Of a DNA stretch of 64,000 nt, positions 1 to 8,417 are shown one piece after another. This stretch comes from Chloroflexota bacterium. GTDB taxonomy: Bacteria; Chloroflexota; Anaerolineae; UBA7937; B3-Chlor. The stretch covers positions 436,118-500,117 of the forward strand of contig JAUVXJ010000001.1 in the NCBI GenBank assembly GCA_030603665.1. Direction: 5' to 3'. Position numbers and translations under genes: made by a program. The number at the start of each line of letters is the position of its first letter. Position 1 is the stretch's first letter. Under the pieces are notes generated by a model that had not been told where the DNA came from, ran no database searches, and worked only from the letters and a program-made list of their open reading frames with translations.

Positions 1-1091
1 AAGTGGGGCGAAACCCTGACCTGCTCACTGTCCGTTCTGGCAGTGACAGCGACGTTCCGACCCTTCAGATACTCCAAGAGACTGGCCTCCTGCTCGACGA
101 AAAAGGTTGTGATGCCACTCTTGGTCTCAGAGGGGGTGAACAGCTCGAATCCCTGCTCGCTCAGCTGAGCTCTGAGCCTTCTGTTCAAACTGATCGTGCG
201 TTGCTCAATCCATTCCAGACCGATCCGCTCCACCAGCTCCAGGGCTGCGCGCAGCGCATACACCCCTTGAGTATTGAGGGAAGCGAACTCGTACTGTCGT
301 GCATCGTCGAAGAAGCTGCACCGCTCCACATCAGGTGCCTTGGTTCGGTCATCGGAGTACGCATACTTGCTGATCTGCTTCCACCCGAAGCCGAGCGGAG
401 GGAACCGTCCCTGTAGCTCTCTCTTGATGTAGAAGAAGGCCAGTCCAACGGGACCCAGTAGCCACTTGTAGGCCCCGCAGGTCACGAAGTCCACGTCCAC
501 ATCCCTGACCTTTAGTCGAACGGCGCCGACAGACTGGGTAGAGTCTGACAGAAGATACGCGCCGTGCGCATGGGCCAGTTCCGCCAACTGCCGCAACTGA
601 TATCGGAAGCCGTTGATGTATGACACCTCACTGACACTGATGAGCTTTGTGTTGTCGTCCACCGCGTTCGCCACAGCATCGAGGGTCACCAGCCCACCCA
701 CGTTGCCTACCGTCCTGACCTCAAATCCCCGTTCATCTGCCCTGCGGAGCCACAGGACAGTGTCCGTCGGATAGGCCAGGTTGTCAAGCACAACGTTGTC
801 ACCCGGGCCCAGAGACAAACCCTCGGCCACGATGTTAGTGCCCATGGCCGCGGACGTAGCGAAGGCGATCTCACTGGCGTCAGCCCCAATCAGCCGGGCG
901 ACAAGCTCTCTGGTTTCCTCAGTGGTCTCGTCCCAGCACCTCATGGCGTCGGGCGTCGCCATTCTCTCGTCCAAGAACAACTGGCTTGCTTCATACACAG
1001 ACGTAGCCACTGGCGAACAGAACGCCGTGTTGAGAAAGGTTAAGTTGCTGAGCGTCGGAAACTCGTTTCTAAGAAAACCAGACTGAGGCAC
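1..1091 (-). CDS. Class-V PLP aminotransferase, partial (C-terminus beyond left edge)
   Basis: About 363 codons can be read on the minus strand without a stop, so the gene continues past base 1. The fold is the fold-type I, class-V family (cysteine desulfurase, isopenicillin-N epimerase, kynureninase-like). Visible marks are the cofactor-binding stretch SDSTQSVG (D183, Q186) and the Schiff-base lysine in CGAYKWLLGP (K209). I chose a GTG start at 1091 because AGGAGGT lies 4 bases upstream at 1096-1102. It is the last visible gene of the minus-strand AOR/flavoprotein run and sits 114 bases after the M24 peptidase. The reaction cannot be fixed from sequence; an epimerase, a C-S lyase or a desulfurase acting on an amino acid released by the neighbouring peptidase would all fit. 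Confidence 0.85.
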   Translation of the reverse strand, partial: MPQSGFLRNEFPTLSNLTFLNTAFCSPVATSVYEASQLFLDERMATPDAMRCWDETTEETRELVARLIGADASEIAFATSAAMGTNIVAEGLSLGPGDNVVLDNLAYPTDTVLWLRRADERGFEVRTVGNVGGLVTLDAVANAVDDNTKLISVSEVSYINGFRYQLRQLAELAHAHGAYLLSDSTQSVGAVRLKVRDVDVDFVTCGAYKWLLGPVGLAFFYIKRELQGRFPPLGFGWKQISKYAYSDDRTKAPDVERCSFFDDARQYEFASLNTQGVYALRAALELVERIGLEWIEQRTISLNRRLRAQLSEQGFELFTPSETKSGITTFFVEQEASLLEYLKGRNVAVTARTDSEQVRVSPH

Positions 1092-1205
1092 TGAGACCTC
1101 CTGCACAGTATCGGGATGGCACCCACGCCCTCTCGCGGGGTCGTCTGCTCGTCCTGGCGTATTCCCCGGCGACCGGGGTAGCGCTCCGGGCGAGATCTTG
1201 ATCGG

Positions 1206-2339
1206 CTAGTCATCGGCGATCAGGTACAGTCCCGAATCGATCTTGGTCAATAGCTCGTACCCCGTCTCGGTCACGATCGCGTTCTCTTCCAGGTGATACG
1301 TCTCACCACTCTCGGAGTACATGATCTCTTCCACAGCCAGTACCATGCCGGGCTCCATCAACAGATCGTCGTGGTTGCCGACAAATGGCGGCTCGACGCC
1401 ATCCAACCCCACCCCGTGCCAGTGAACGCTGATATCTCCCAGCCGGTTGCCCGCGCCCACGACGCTCAGTGCGTCGTCTATTCGCCGGCGAACCTCCTGC
1501 CAATGGGCCTCCTGGGCATCGCTCGCCGGACCCACCGTCGCCAGCCGGGCGAAATCGGCACAATAGCCGTTATAGATCGCGCCGGCATCTATGTGAAGCA
1601 GATCGCCACGCCTCAGAGGCTTGTCCGTGGGCGCATGAAGATCCCCCAAAGGCCTGCTGGCGTCCATGATCAGGAAGGCACAAGGACCGCGTCTCCCTTG
1701 GGAGGGGAGATCGGCACCCTCCTCCATCATGGCCGCGATCATAGCGCGCCCCACCTGGCGCTCGGTCATACCAGCTCGCGCTTCGCCAAACGTGCCCTGA
1801 TACGCCCGTCCGGTGATCTCGCACGCCCTGGCCAGGCATTCTTGCTCCGAGGCGGACTTGATCATCCGCAGTCTCCAGAGCAGTTCGGAGGCATCCTGGA
1901 ATGTGGTCCCCGGCATCTGCTGTTGGAGGCGCTGGTACTCGCCGTGCGAGACCCCCATTCCCGCGGCGCCAAAGAACCGGTCATGAGCTTCAGTGCCTAT
2001 CGTCTTGCCACTCAGGCCCGCCCCGGCCAAAGTCTCTCGGAGGTCGTCCGCCCCCAAGGGCACTTCGTACGCCAGGATCTCCTGCACCCAAGACATCTGC
2101 TTGGCAGATGCCGATCCATAGGTGGCCGCGACGATGAAAGGAGACCCATCCATGGGGAGAACAAGAAGAGTGGGCCTGTTCTTCGTAGGAGGCAGGTGTC
2201 CGGTGAAGTAACGATAGTTGTTGGCCTCGCTGACCAATAGGGCATCCAGACCCGACTCCGCCATGAGCGTTCGCGCCCGGCGATAACGGCTTTGGTATTC
2301 TGCCTCGGGAAAATCGTGGAAATCGTAGCTCTCGTTCAC
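1206..2339 (-). CDS. M24-family metallopeptidase (Xaa-Pro aminopeptidase / creatinase type)
   Basis: 377 residues, the usual length for prolidase/creatinase-like proteins. An N-terminal creatinase domain (about 15-150) precedes the pita-bread domain. All five metal ligands can be matched by eye: D251 and D262 (HIDAGAIYNGYCADF), H308 (HWHGVG), E337 (AVEEIMY) and E351 (HLEENAIVTETG). This favours a true dinuclear metallohydrolase over creatinase, which has lost these ligands. The start is GTG with TAGGAGGG about 7 bases upstream. It follows the [2Fe-2S] gene after 13 bases, so it is almost certainly cotranscribed with the redox genes. Likely cytoplasmic, with no signal peptide. The substrate is unknown; a proline-containing dipeptide or a creatine-like amide are options. 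Confidence 0.88.
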   Translation of the reverse strand: MNESYDFHDFPEAEYQSRYRRARTLMAESGLDALLVSEANNYRYFTGHLPPTKNRPTLLVLPMDGSPFIVAATYGSASAKQMSWVQEILAYEVPLGADDLRETLAGAGLSGKTIGTEAHDRFFGAAGMGVSHGEYQRLQQQMPGTTFQDASELLWRLRMIKSASEQECLARACEITGRAYQGTFGEARAGMTERQVGRAMIAAMMEEGADLPSQGRRGPCAFLIMDASRPLGDLHAPTDKPLRRGDLLHIDAGAIYNGYCADFARLATVGPASDAQEAHWQEVRRRIDDALSVVGAGNRLGDISVHWHGVGLDGVEPPFVGNHDDLLMEPGMVLAVEEIMYSESGETYHLEENAIVTETGYELLTKIDSGLYLIADD

Positions 2340-2352
2340 CCGGTTGACCCTC

Positions 2353-2745
2353 CTAAAGATACTTGGACTTGCCGCTGCGCTTCAACACCTGTTGCTGCAC
2401 CCGGTCTTCTTCTTCAGGCACCACCATTAGGTCCTTGATGACTCTGTGGTTGGCGGCAGGCTCGATGGTCACCTCATCCGTGGTCTCTGTCATACATAGC
2501 AGTCCCGCCTTGCCATTGATCATGGCCACGCAGCCGTTGCAGAGTGCGCGGTTGCAGGTCACGTAGTATGCCAGGCTGGGATCGATACTCTCGAAGATAT
2601 ACTCCAACACCTTGGCCAACGTCTGTCTTCCCACCTTGTACTTGGGAACTTCATAGGTCTCGAAGTGGGGTTCCTCGTCAATGGTGGGATCAAAGCGCAG
2701 AACCTTGGCGATGATTACGTCCCTCTCTTCTTCCCCTTCGCTCAT
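2353..2745 (-). CDS. Stand-alone [2Fe-2S] protein, SdhB/FrdB N-terminal domain
   Basis: 130 residues that resemble only the N-terminal plant-type ferredoxin half of succinate dehydrogenase/fumarate reductase iron-sulfur subunits (motifs VLRFDP and TLAKVLEYIFESID). Cluster cysteines are seen in CNRALCNGC and in GLLCMT, giving a C-x4-C-x2-C-x11-C pattern. The C-terminal half that normally carries [4Fe-4S] and [3Fe-4S] clusters is absent, and the tail is charged and ends KSGKSKYL. The start overlaps the stop of the upstream flavoprotein by 4 bases (ATGA type), so translation is coupled. It is probably the one-electron carrier for one or more of the four flavoproteins. No membrane anchor gene is seen, so a soluble complex is more likely than a quinone-linked one. 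Confidence 0.85.
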   Translation of the reverse strand: MSEGEEERDVIIAKVLRFDPTIDEEPHFETYEVPKYKVGRQTLAKVLEYIFESIDPSLAYYVTCNRALCNGCVAMINGKAGLLCMTETTDEVTIEPAANHRVIKDLMVVPEEEDRVQQQVLKRSGKSKYL

Positions 2746-4520
2746 CCTGGGTATGGCCTCCTTCCCTTGGGCGGTGTGATGGATGTGATCTTCACAGGCT
2801 CGAATCTGACCTCACAGCGACCCTCCACCTGCTTGGCCACCACACTCTTGATGAAGTTATCGTTGTCCGTATCCGGATAATCTCTCCGGTAGTGCGCCCC
2901 TCGGCTGTTCCTCACCGGGAGCGCGGAATGAGCCACGATTTCCATCACCTGTACGATGTTCGCGGTCTGGATGGCATGCACCCACTCCAGGTTGTAGGCC
3001 GGATTCTTGGTCTTGCAGTACAGGTGGGGCAGTTCTACCTTCTTCAACCTCTCCGCCTCGGCGATGGCTTCCTCGAGCATCTCATGATCTCGCACAGGTC
3101 CCGTGTGGGAATCGGCAAATTCTGTCACCTTGTCCCGCAGTTCCATAGGATTGGTGCCACCTTCTCGCTCCAATGGCCGGTACACCCAGGCCCTGCACGC
3201 TTCCACCTGCTCTGAGTCCACTTCTGGCCTGGAGGTCTTCTTCGCATGAGCGGATGCGGCGATGCCTGCGCGCGCTCCCTGCACGATGCACTGTGTCAGT
3301 GCACCGCCAGAAAGCCGATTCGCGCCGTGCACCCCGCCACAACACTCCCCGCTTGCGTACAGACCGGGGATGTTGGTCTCCCCATCCACGTTGATTTTGA
3401 TCCCGCCCATCCAAAAGTGGCAGTAGTTGGCGAGCTCTATGGCCGTTCCCTCTTTCATCATCTCCACGAGGGGGTTGTAGTCGAAACCGGATGAGGAGAT
3501 CCATCCCCTGCGCCTGGTCCTTCCCACATTGTCTACGACGTCTGATGGCAGATGTGCGAACGAGGCGTAGATGCCCCCGTGCTCGCTCGCTCGACCCTCC
3601 AGCACCTCGGTGGCCACACCGATGCTCCTGATGTCTCTGGTCACATCTTCAATCCTCATGGGGTCCCATCGCCGCATGAAACGATCCCCCAGCCCGTTGT
3701 ACCACCAGTAGAGCCCGTCGAACATCACGAAAGGCTGAACGCCCACCATCCATCCAGGGGGCCATATCAATTCGCCGGGGATGAACTGGATGTACTCCAT
3801 GTCGTGAAACTCGGCCCCGGCCCGGTAGGCCATGGCATGCCCATCCCCCGTCATCTCCCTGCCAGTCGAGACGTATGGGTATAGAGCCTGAGCTCCACCC
3901 GTCGCGATGATGACACACTGGGCCTCGAAGACGACGAGTTCGCCGGTCAACAAGTCGAGGGCCACCGCCCCAGCGATCTCATCGCCGGACGTCAGGAGAT
4001 CCAGCGCCAACATGTTTCCCATGATCTGACTATTGGGCCGGCTCTCCAGGATGCGCTTCATCACTCTGCACATCTGTGGACCGGAAGTATCCAGTCCAAA
4101 GATCTCTCGTTGATAGGTGTGGCCTGGAGAGGCGTAGAACTGGGTCTTGTCCCATTGGAAGCCCCAGCTCTCCATCTCTTTGGCCCGGGGGGCACACTCG
4201 CGGACCAGGCTCTCTACCAGCATCTGATCGTTGACGTATTTGCCCTCTTTGACCATGTCCTCGAAGAAGGCCTCAGGACTGTCCCGGGTGTCCGTCGGGG
4301 CACCAAGCAGGTCGTGCAGCCCCTGGCACTCAACGGCAAAGGTGGAATGGGAAGCGGTCACTGTGGCACCCGCCCGCGCAATGTCACTGCCCTTGGTGAT
4401 GGCGATGACGTCGACGTCTTCATCCTCGCTCGCCTTGACCGCGGCATAAGCCCCGGCGGCCTCTACCCCGATGACCAACACATCGGTGGTGCAGATGCTG
4501 TAGCCACCCTTGTTGTTCAC
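2742..4520 (-). CDS. SdhA/FrdA-class FAD protein, array copy 1
   Basis: 592 residues in the fumarate reductase/succinate dehydrogenase flavoprotein family. The N-terminal Rossmann segment reads VLVIGVEAAGAYAA (G18-G23), so the middle glycine of the classical GxGxxG is Glu20. The GGVHGANRLSG and NSRGAHYRRDYPDTDN stretches match the FAD/substrate region and the catalytic-arginine helix of the family. The segment that reads QFHPTG in SdhA is QFIPGELIWPPGW here (245 on), so the usual active-site histidine is missing. No His-linked FAD motif is evident, so FAD is probably non-covalent. GTG start with GGAGAGGA upstream. It overlaps the [2Fe-2S] gene by 4 bases. Closest to copy 2 within the array. 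The substrate is unknown and is probably not fumarate. Confidence 0.88.
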   Translation of the reverse strand: MNNKGGYSICTTDVLVIGVEAAGAYAAVKASEDEDVDVIAITKGSDIARAGATVTASHSTFAVECQGLHDLLGAPTDTRDSPEAFFEDMVKEGKYVNDQMLVESLVRECAPRAKEMESWGFQWDKTQFYASPGHTYQREIFGLDTSGPQMCRVMKRILESRPNSQIMGNMLALDLLTSGDEIAGAVALDLLTGELVVFEAQCVIIATGGAQALYPYVSTGREMTGDGHAMAYRAGAEFHDMEYIQFIPGELIWPPGWMVGVQPFVMFDGLYWWYNGLGDRFMRRWDPMRIEDVTRDIRSIGVATEVLEGRASEHGGIYASFAHLPSDVVDNVGRTRRRGWISSSGFDYNPLVEMMKEGTAIELANYCHFWMGGIKINVDGETNIPGLYASGECCGGVHGANRLSGGALTQCIVQGARAGIAASAHAKKTSRPEVDSEQVEACRAWVYRPLEREGGTNPMELRDKVTEFADSHTGPVRDHEMLEEAIAEAERLKKVELPHLYCKTKNPAYNLEWVHAIQTANIVQVMEIVAHSALPVRNSRGAHYRRDYPDTDNDNFIKSVVAKQVEGRCEVRFEPVKITSITPPKGRRPYPG

Positions 4521-4550
4521 ACTACTTCCTCTCCTGAGATGTCAGACTCC

Positions 4551-4622
4551 AGGCTTCAACCAGCTCTGTCAGCAGCTCGCCCAGCACCTCGTTCTTGGTT
4601 CGGCGACCCATCTGCGGCGGCG
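4551..4622 (-). pseudogene. Remnant of a ferredoxin C-terminus between flavoprotein copies 1 and 2
   Basis: The spacer translates on the minus strand to PPQMGRRTKNEVLGELLTELVEA, matching the last residues of the intact ferredoxin at 10237-10719 ([23 protein letters not shown]). The ferredoxin stop TAG has become TGG here, while the following bases (TCTGACATCTC) are still shared. The remnant lies directly upstream of flavoprotein copy 1, as the intact ferredoxin lies upstream of copy 4. Confidence 0.75.
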
Positions 4623-4647
4623 TGGTCAGAGCCAACTCTGGTCTCCC

Positions 4648-6432
4648 TCACCCTGGGTATGGCCTCTTTCCCTTGGGCGGTGTCATGGATGTGATCTTCA
4701 CAGGCTCGAACCAGACCTCGCAACGACCATCCACTTGCTTGGCCACCACACTCTTGATGAAGTTGTCGTTATCGGTGTCGGGATAGTCGCGCCGGTAATG
4801 CGCCCCCCGGCTATTGGTCACCGGGAGCGCGGAATGAGCCACTAGTTCCATCACCTGCACGGTGTTCATAGTCTGGATAGCCTGCACCCATTCCAGATTG
4901 TACGCGCGGCTCTTGCTCTTGCAGTACAGATTAGGCAATTCGATCTTCTTCAGCCTGTCCGCCTCGGCAATGGCTTCCTCCAGCATCTCATGGTCTCGTA
5001 CAGGCCCCGTGTGCGAATCGGCAAATCCCGTTACTTTGTCCCGCAGTTCCATGGGATTGATGCCGCCTTCTCGCTCCAGAGGTCGGTACACCCAGGCCCT
5101 ACATGCCTCCACCTGCTCCCAATCCACCTCCGGTTTGGGCGTCTTCTTGGCATACGCGGATGCGGCGATGCCTGCCCGCGCGCCCTGCACCATGCACTGC
5201 GTCAGTGCACCACCCGAAAGCCTGTTCGCACCGTGCACCCCGCCACAACACTCCCCGCCCGCATACAAGCCGGGGATGCTGGTCTCCCCATCCACGTTGA
5301 TCTTGATCCCACCCATCCAAAAGTGGCAGTAGTTGGCGAGCTCTATGGCCGTTCCCTCTTTCATCATCTCCACGAGGGGGTTGTAGTCGATGCCCGACGA
5401 AGAGATCCAGTTCTTTCCCGTGGCGTTTGACCTACCCACGTAATCAATGACGTCTGATGGCAGATGCGCAAACGAGGCATAGATGCCGCCGTGTTCGCTC
5501 CCTCTGCCCTCCAGCACCTCGGTTGCCACACCGATGCTCCTGAGGTCTCGCGTCACATCCTCTATCTTCATGGGGTCCCATCGTCGCATGAAACGATCGC
5601 CCAGCCCGTTATACCACCAGTAGAGCCCCATAAACATGACGAAGGGCTGCACACCCACCATCCATCCCGGGGGCCACACCAACTCGCCAGGGATGAACTG
5701 GATGTACTGCATATCATGGAATTCCGCTCCCGCGCGATAGGCCATGGCATGCCCGTCGCCCGTCATCTCCTTGCCAGTCGAGACGTAGGGGTAGAGGCAT
5801 TGAGCGCCCCCCGTGGCCATGATGACACATTGCGTAAGGAAGACAACCAGCTCGCCGGTCAACAGGTCCAGGGCCACCGCCCCTGCGATCTCACCTCCAG
5901 AGGTCAGCAGATCCAGCGCCAGCATGTTCCCCATGATCTGACAGTTGGGCCGGCTATCCAGGACCCGCTTCATCACTCTGCACATCTGCGGACCAGTAGT
6001 ATCCAGCCCGTGGATCTCTCGTTGATAGGTGTGACCGGGAGCGGCTTTGAATGCGGTCTTGTCCCATTCGAACCCCCAACTCTCCATTTCTTTGGCGCGG
6101 GGGGCACCCTCACGGGCCAGGCTCTCTACCAGCGTCTGGTCGTTGACGTACTTGCCCTCCCTGACCATGTCCTCGAAGAACGCCTCTGGGCTATCGCGCG
6201 TGTCGGCGGGGGCATCCAGCAAGTCATGTAATCCCTGGCATTCGATGGCGAAGTGGGAATGCGCAGCGGTCACTGTAGCGCCCGCCCGTGCTACGTCGCT
6301 GCCCTTGGTGATGGCGATGACGTCGATTCCCTCATCCTCGCTCGCCTTGATGGCAGCATATGCCCCGGCAGCCTCGACCCCGATGATCAAGACGTCGGTG
6401 CTGTAGATTCCGTAGCCGTCCCCGTTGTTCAC
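4648..6432 (-). CDS. SdhA/FrdA-class FAD protein, array copy 2
   Basis: 594 residues, colinear with copy 1 over its whole length. It keeps the VLIIGVEAAGAYAA nucleotide-binding variant, QFIPGELVWPPGW in place of the QFHP active-site segment, and the NSRGAHYRRDYPDTDN helix. Copies 1 and 2 share GLDT(S/T)GPQMCRVMKR and a YWWYNGLGDRF segment following FVMF, which separates them from copies 3 and 4. GTG start with GGGAG upstream. The 127-base spacers on both sides hold ferredoxin remnants. Divergence is spread through the protein, with no frameshift or stop, so this copy looks functional. It may act on a different substrate from copy 1 or form a mixed complex with it. Confidence 0.88.
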   Translation of the reverse strand: MNNGDGYGIYSTDVLIIGVEAAGAYAAIKASEDEGIDVIAITKGSDVARAGATVTAAHSHFAIECQGLHDLLDAPADTRDSPEAFFEDMVREGKYVNDQTLVESLAREGAPRAKEMESWGFEWDKTAFKAAPGHTYQREIHGLDTTGPQMCRVMKRVLDSRPNCQIMGNMLALDLLTSGGEIAGAVALDLLTGELVVFLTQCVIMATGGAQCLYPYVSTGKEMTGDGHAMAYRAGAEFHDMQYIQFIPGELVWPPGWMVGVQPFVMFMGLYWWYNGLGDRFMRRWDPMKIEDVTRDLRSIGVATEVLEGRGSEHGGIYASFAHLPSDVIDYVGRSNATGKNWISSSGIDYNPLVEMMKEGTAIELANYCHFWMGGIKINVDGETSIPGLYAGGECCGGVHGANRLSGGALTQCMVQGARAGIAASAYAKKTPKPEVDWEQVEACRAWVYRPLEREGGINPMELRDKVTGFADSHTGPVRDHEMLEEAIAEADRLKKIELPNLYCKSKSRAYNLEWVQAIQTMNTVQVMELVAHSALPVTNSRGAHYRRDYPDTDNDNFIKSVVAKQVDGRCEVWFEPVKITSMTPPKGKRPYPG

Positions 6433-6460
6433 GGTACTCCCTGTCTCGACATTTCAGACG

Positions 6461-6535
6461 CTAGGCCTCGACAACCTCTGTCAGAAACTGGCTCAGCACG
6501 TCTTGCCGAGTTCGTTGGCCGAACTGAACTGGCAT
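6461..6535 (-). pseudogene. Remnant of a ferredoxin C-terminus between flavoprotein copies 2 and 3
   Basis: Reads MPVQFGQRTRQDVLSQFLTEVVEA followed by TAG, nearly the same as the end of the intact ferredoxin and with the same stop position. Just upstream, straight after the stop of copy 3, the bases GTGAGCGAAGCGAAAG resemble the start of the [2Fe-2S] gene (ATGAGCGAAGGGGAAG). Confidence 0.8.
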
Positions 6536-6559
6536 GCTTGCAGACAGCTTTCGCTTCGC

Positions 6560-8347
6560 TCACCCCGGGTATGGCCTCTTCCCTTTGGGCGGTGTGATGG
6601 ACGTGACTTTCACAGGCTCGAACCGGACCTCACAGCGACCATCCACCTGTTTGGCCACCACACTCTTGATGAAGTTGTCGTTATCCGTATCCGGATAGTC
6701 CCGCCGATAGTGCGCACCCCGGCTGTTCTTCACCGGCAGAGCCGAGCTGGCCACCAGTTCCAGCACCTGGACGATGTTCATGGTCTGGATCGCATGCAGC
6801 CACTCCAGGTTGTAGACCGGGTTCTTGGCCTTGCAGTATAGATGGGGCAGCTCCACCTTCTTCAACCTCTCGGACTCGTCGATGGCTTCCTCCAGCATCC
6901 CCTGATCTCTCAACGGGCCCGTCTTAGCCATGGCGAACTCCGTCACGTGGTCCCGCAGCTCCATGGGGTTCGTGCCTTCTTCTCGCTCAAGAGGCCGGAG
7001 CACCCATTCCCTGCACGCCTCTACCTGCTCCCAGTCCACCTCCCGCTTCGGGCTCTCCTTGGCTCGCGCTGCCGCCGAGATTCCCGCCCGCGCTCCCTGC
7101 ACGATACACTGCGTCAGGGCGACGCCCGATATCCGGTTGGCGCCATTCAGGCCGCCAGCGCACTCCCCACCAGCGTACAGTCCCGGGATGTTCGTTTCCC
7201 CATCCACATTGATCTTGATCCCACCCATCCAGAAATGGCAGTGGTTGGCGAACTCCAGAGCCAACCCCTCTTTCATCGCCTCGAATAGAGGGTTGAAGTC
7301 AACGGTATAGCTGACCCAGCCTCCACGGGTGACCTTCCCCACGTAGTCAACCACGTCCCTCGGCAGATGAGCGATCGAGGCGTAGAATCCCCCGTGCTCA
7401 CTCGCCCGTCCCTCTATCACCTCGGTGGCCGCACCGATGCTCCACTTATCACGTGTGACTTCCTCTATCAGAACTGGGTCCCATCGCCGCATGAAGCGAT
7501 CCCCCAGCCCGTTATACCACCAGGCGAAATGCATTATGCCCACCCAAGGCATCACACCCACCTGCCATCCAGGAGGCCATATCAACTCACCAGGGAGGAA
7601 CTGGATGTACTCCATATCGTGGAACTCCGCCCCAGCCCGGTAGGCCATGGCGTGCCCATCACCCGTCATCTCCCTGCCCGTGGAGGAGTAGGGGTATATG
7701 GCCTGTGCTCCACCGGTGGCGATGATGACAGACTGGGCCTGGAATACAACCAGCTCACCCGTCGCCAAGTCCAGGGCCACCGCCCCAGCGATCTCACCGC
7801 CCGTGGTCAGGAGATCCAGCGCGAGCATGTTGCCCAAGATGTGACAGTTGGGCCGGCTCTCTATGACGCGCTTCATCACCCTGCACATCTCGACACCGGT
7901 ACCTAGGTCCTTGGCGCGCACAGGATAGATCTCGCGCTGGTAAGAGTGGCCCGGGGAGGCCCAGAACCAGTTCTGGTCCCATTCGAAGCCCCAATCCTCC
8001 ATCTCTTTGGCCCGGGGGGCACATTCGTGGACCAGGCTCTCCACCAGCGTCTGGTCGTTGACGTACTTGCCCTCTCTGACAACGTCCTCGAAGAAGACCT
8101 CGGGGCTATCCCGGGTATCGGCAGCCATGCCAAGCAGGTCGCGCAGCCCCTGACATTCGACAGCGAAGCTGGAATGTTGAGCGGTGATTGTGGCGCCCGC
8201 GCGCCCTATGTCGCTGCCCTTGGTGATGGCGATGACGTCGACCTCCGCATCCTCACTCGCCTCAATGGCAGCGAATCCCCCCGCAGCCTCCACCCCGATG
8301 ACCAACACGTCGGTGGTGTAGACCCTGTAGCCCCCCTTGTTCTTCAC
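6560..8347 (-). CDS. SdhA/FrdA-class FAD protein, array copy 3
   Basis: 595 residues, same architecture as copies 1 and 2 but with a YPVRAKDLGTG insertion in place of the FGLDTSG segment and PWVGIMHFAWWYNG in the cap region. The nucleotide site reads VLVIGVEAAGGFAA, the active-site segment QFLPGELIWPPGW, and the C-terminal helix NSRGAHYRRDYPDTDN. GTG start with AAGGGAG upstream. The GTG overlaps the TGA of a 25-codon mini-ORF left in the spacer from copy 4, so reinitiation is possible. It pairs with copy 4 in sequence, which suggests that an ancestral duplication was followed by a second one. Function as for the array: electron transfer from or to an unidentified small substrate, together with the ferredoxin and [2Fe-2S] protein. 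Confidence 0.88.
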   Translation of the reverse strand: MKNKGGYRVYTTDVLVIGVEAAGGFAAIEASEDAEVDVIAITKGSDIGRAGATITAQHSSFAVECQGLRDLLGMAADTRDSPEVFFEDVVREGKYVNDQTLVESLVHECAPRAKEMEDWGFEWDQNWFWASPGHSYQREIYPVRAKDLGTGVEMCRVMKRVIESRPNCHILGNMLALDLLTTGGEIAGAVALDLATGELVVFQAQSVIIATGGAQAIYPYSSTGREMTGDGHAMAYRAGAEFHDMEYIQFLPGELIWPPGWQVGVMPWVGIMHFAWWYNGLGDRFMRRWDPVLIEEVTRDKWSIGAATEVIEGRASEHGGFYASIAHLPRDVVDYVGKVTRGGWVSYTVDFNPLFEAMKEGLALEFANHCHFWMGGIKINVDGETNIPGLYAGGECAGGLNGANRISGVALTQCIVQGARAGISAAARAKESPKREVDWEQVEACREWVLRPLEREEGTNPMELRDHVTEFAMAKTGPLRDQGMLEEAIDESERLKKVELPHLYCKAKNPVYNLEWLHAIQTMNIVQVLELVASSALPVKNSRGAHYRRDYPDTDNDNFIKSVVAKQVDGRCEVRFEPVKVTSITPPKGKRPYPG

Positions 8348-8417
8348 GAGTCTCCCTTTCTGGGCGAGTTCGCCGGCCGATCTGGACTGGTGTGTTCACA
8401 CCCAGCTTTCTCTTCGC
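8348..8417 (-). pseudogene. Fused remnant: [2Fe-2S] gene start joined to ferredoxin end
   Basis: The spacer between copies 4 and 3 begins ATGAGCGAAGAGAAAG, which matches the first codons of the intact [2Fe-2S] gene (ATGAGCGAAGGGGAAG). It then runs into codons for NTPVQIGRRTRPE in a shifted frame, which match the ferredoxin tail ([13 protein letters not shown]). The junction supports an ancestral order ferredoxin - flavoprotein - [2Fe-2S] in each repeat unit, with the intervening genes later deleted. Confidence 0.7.

Noticed and set aside
1293..2240. 315-codon plus-strand frame opposite the M24 peptidase
   Set aside because: Antisense shadow of a gene with all catalytic ligands in place.
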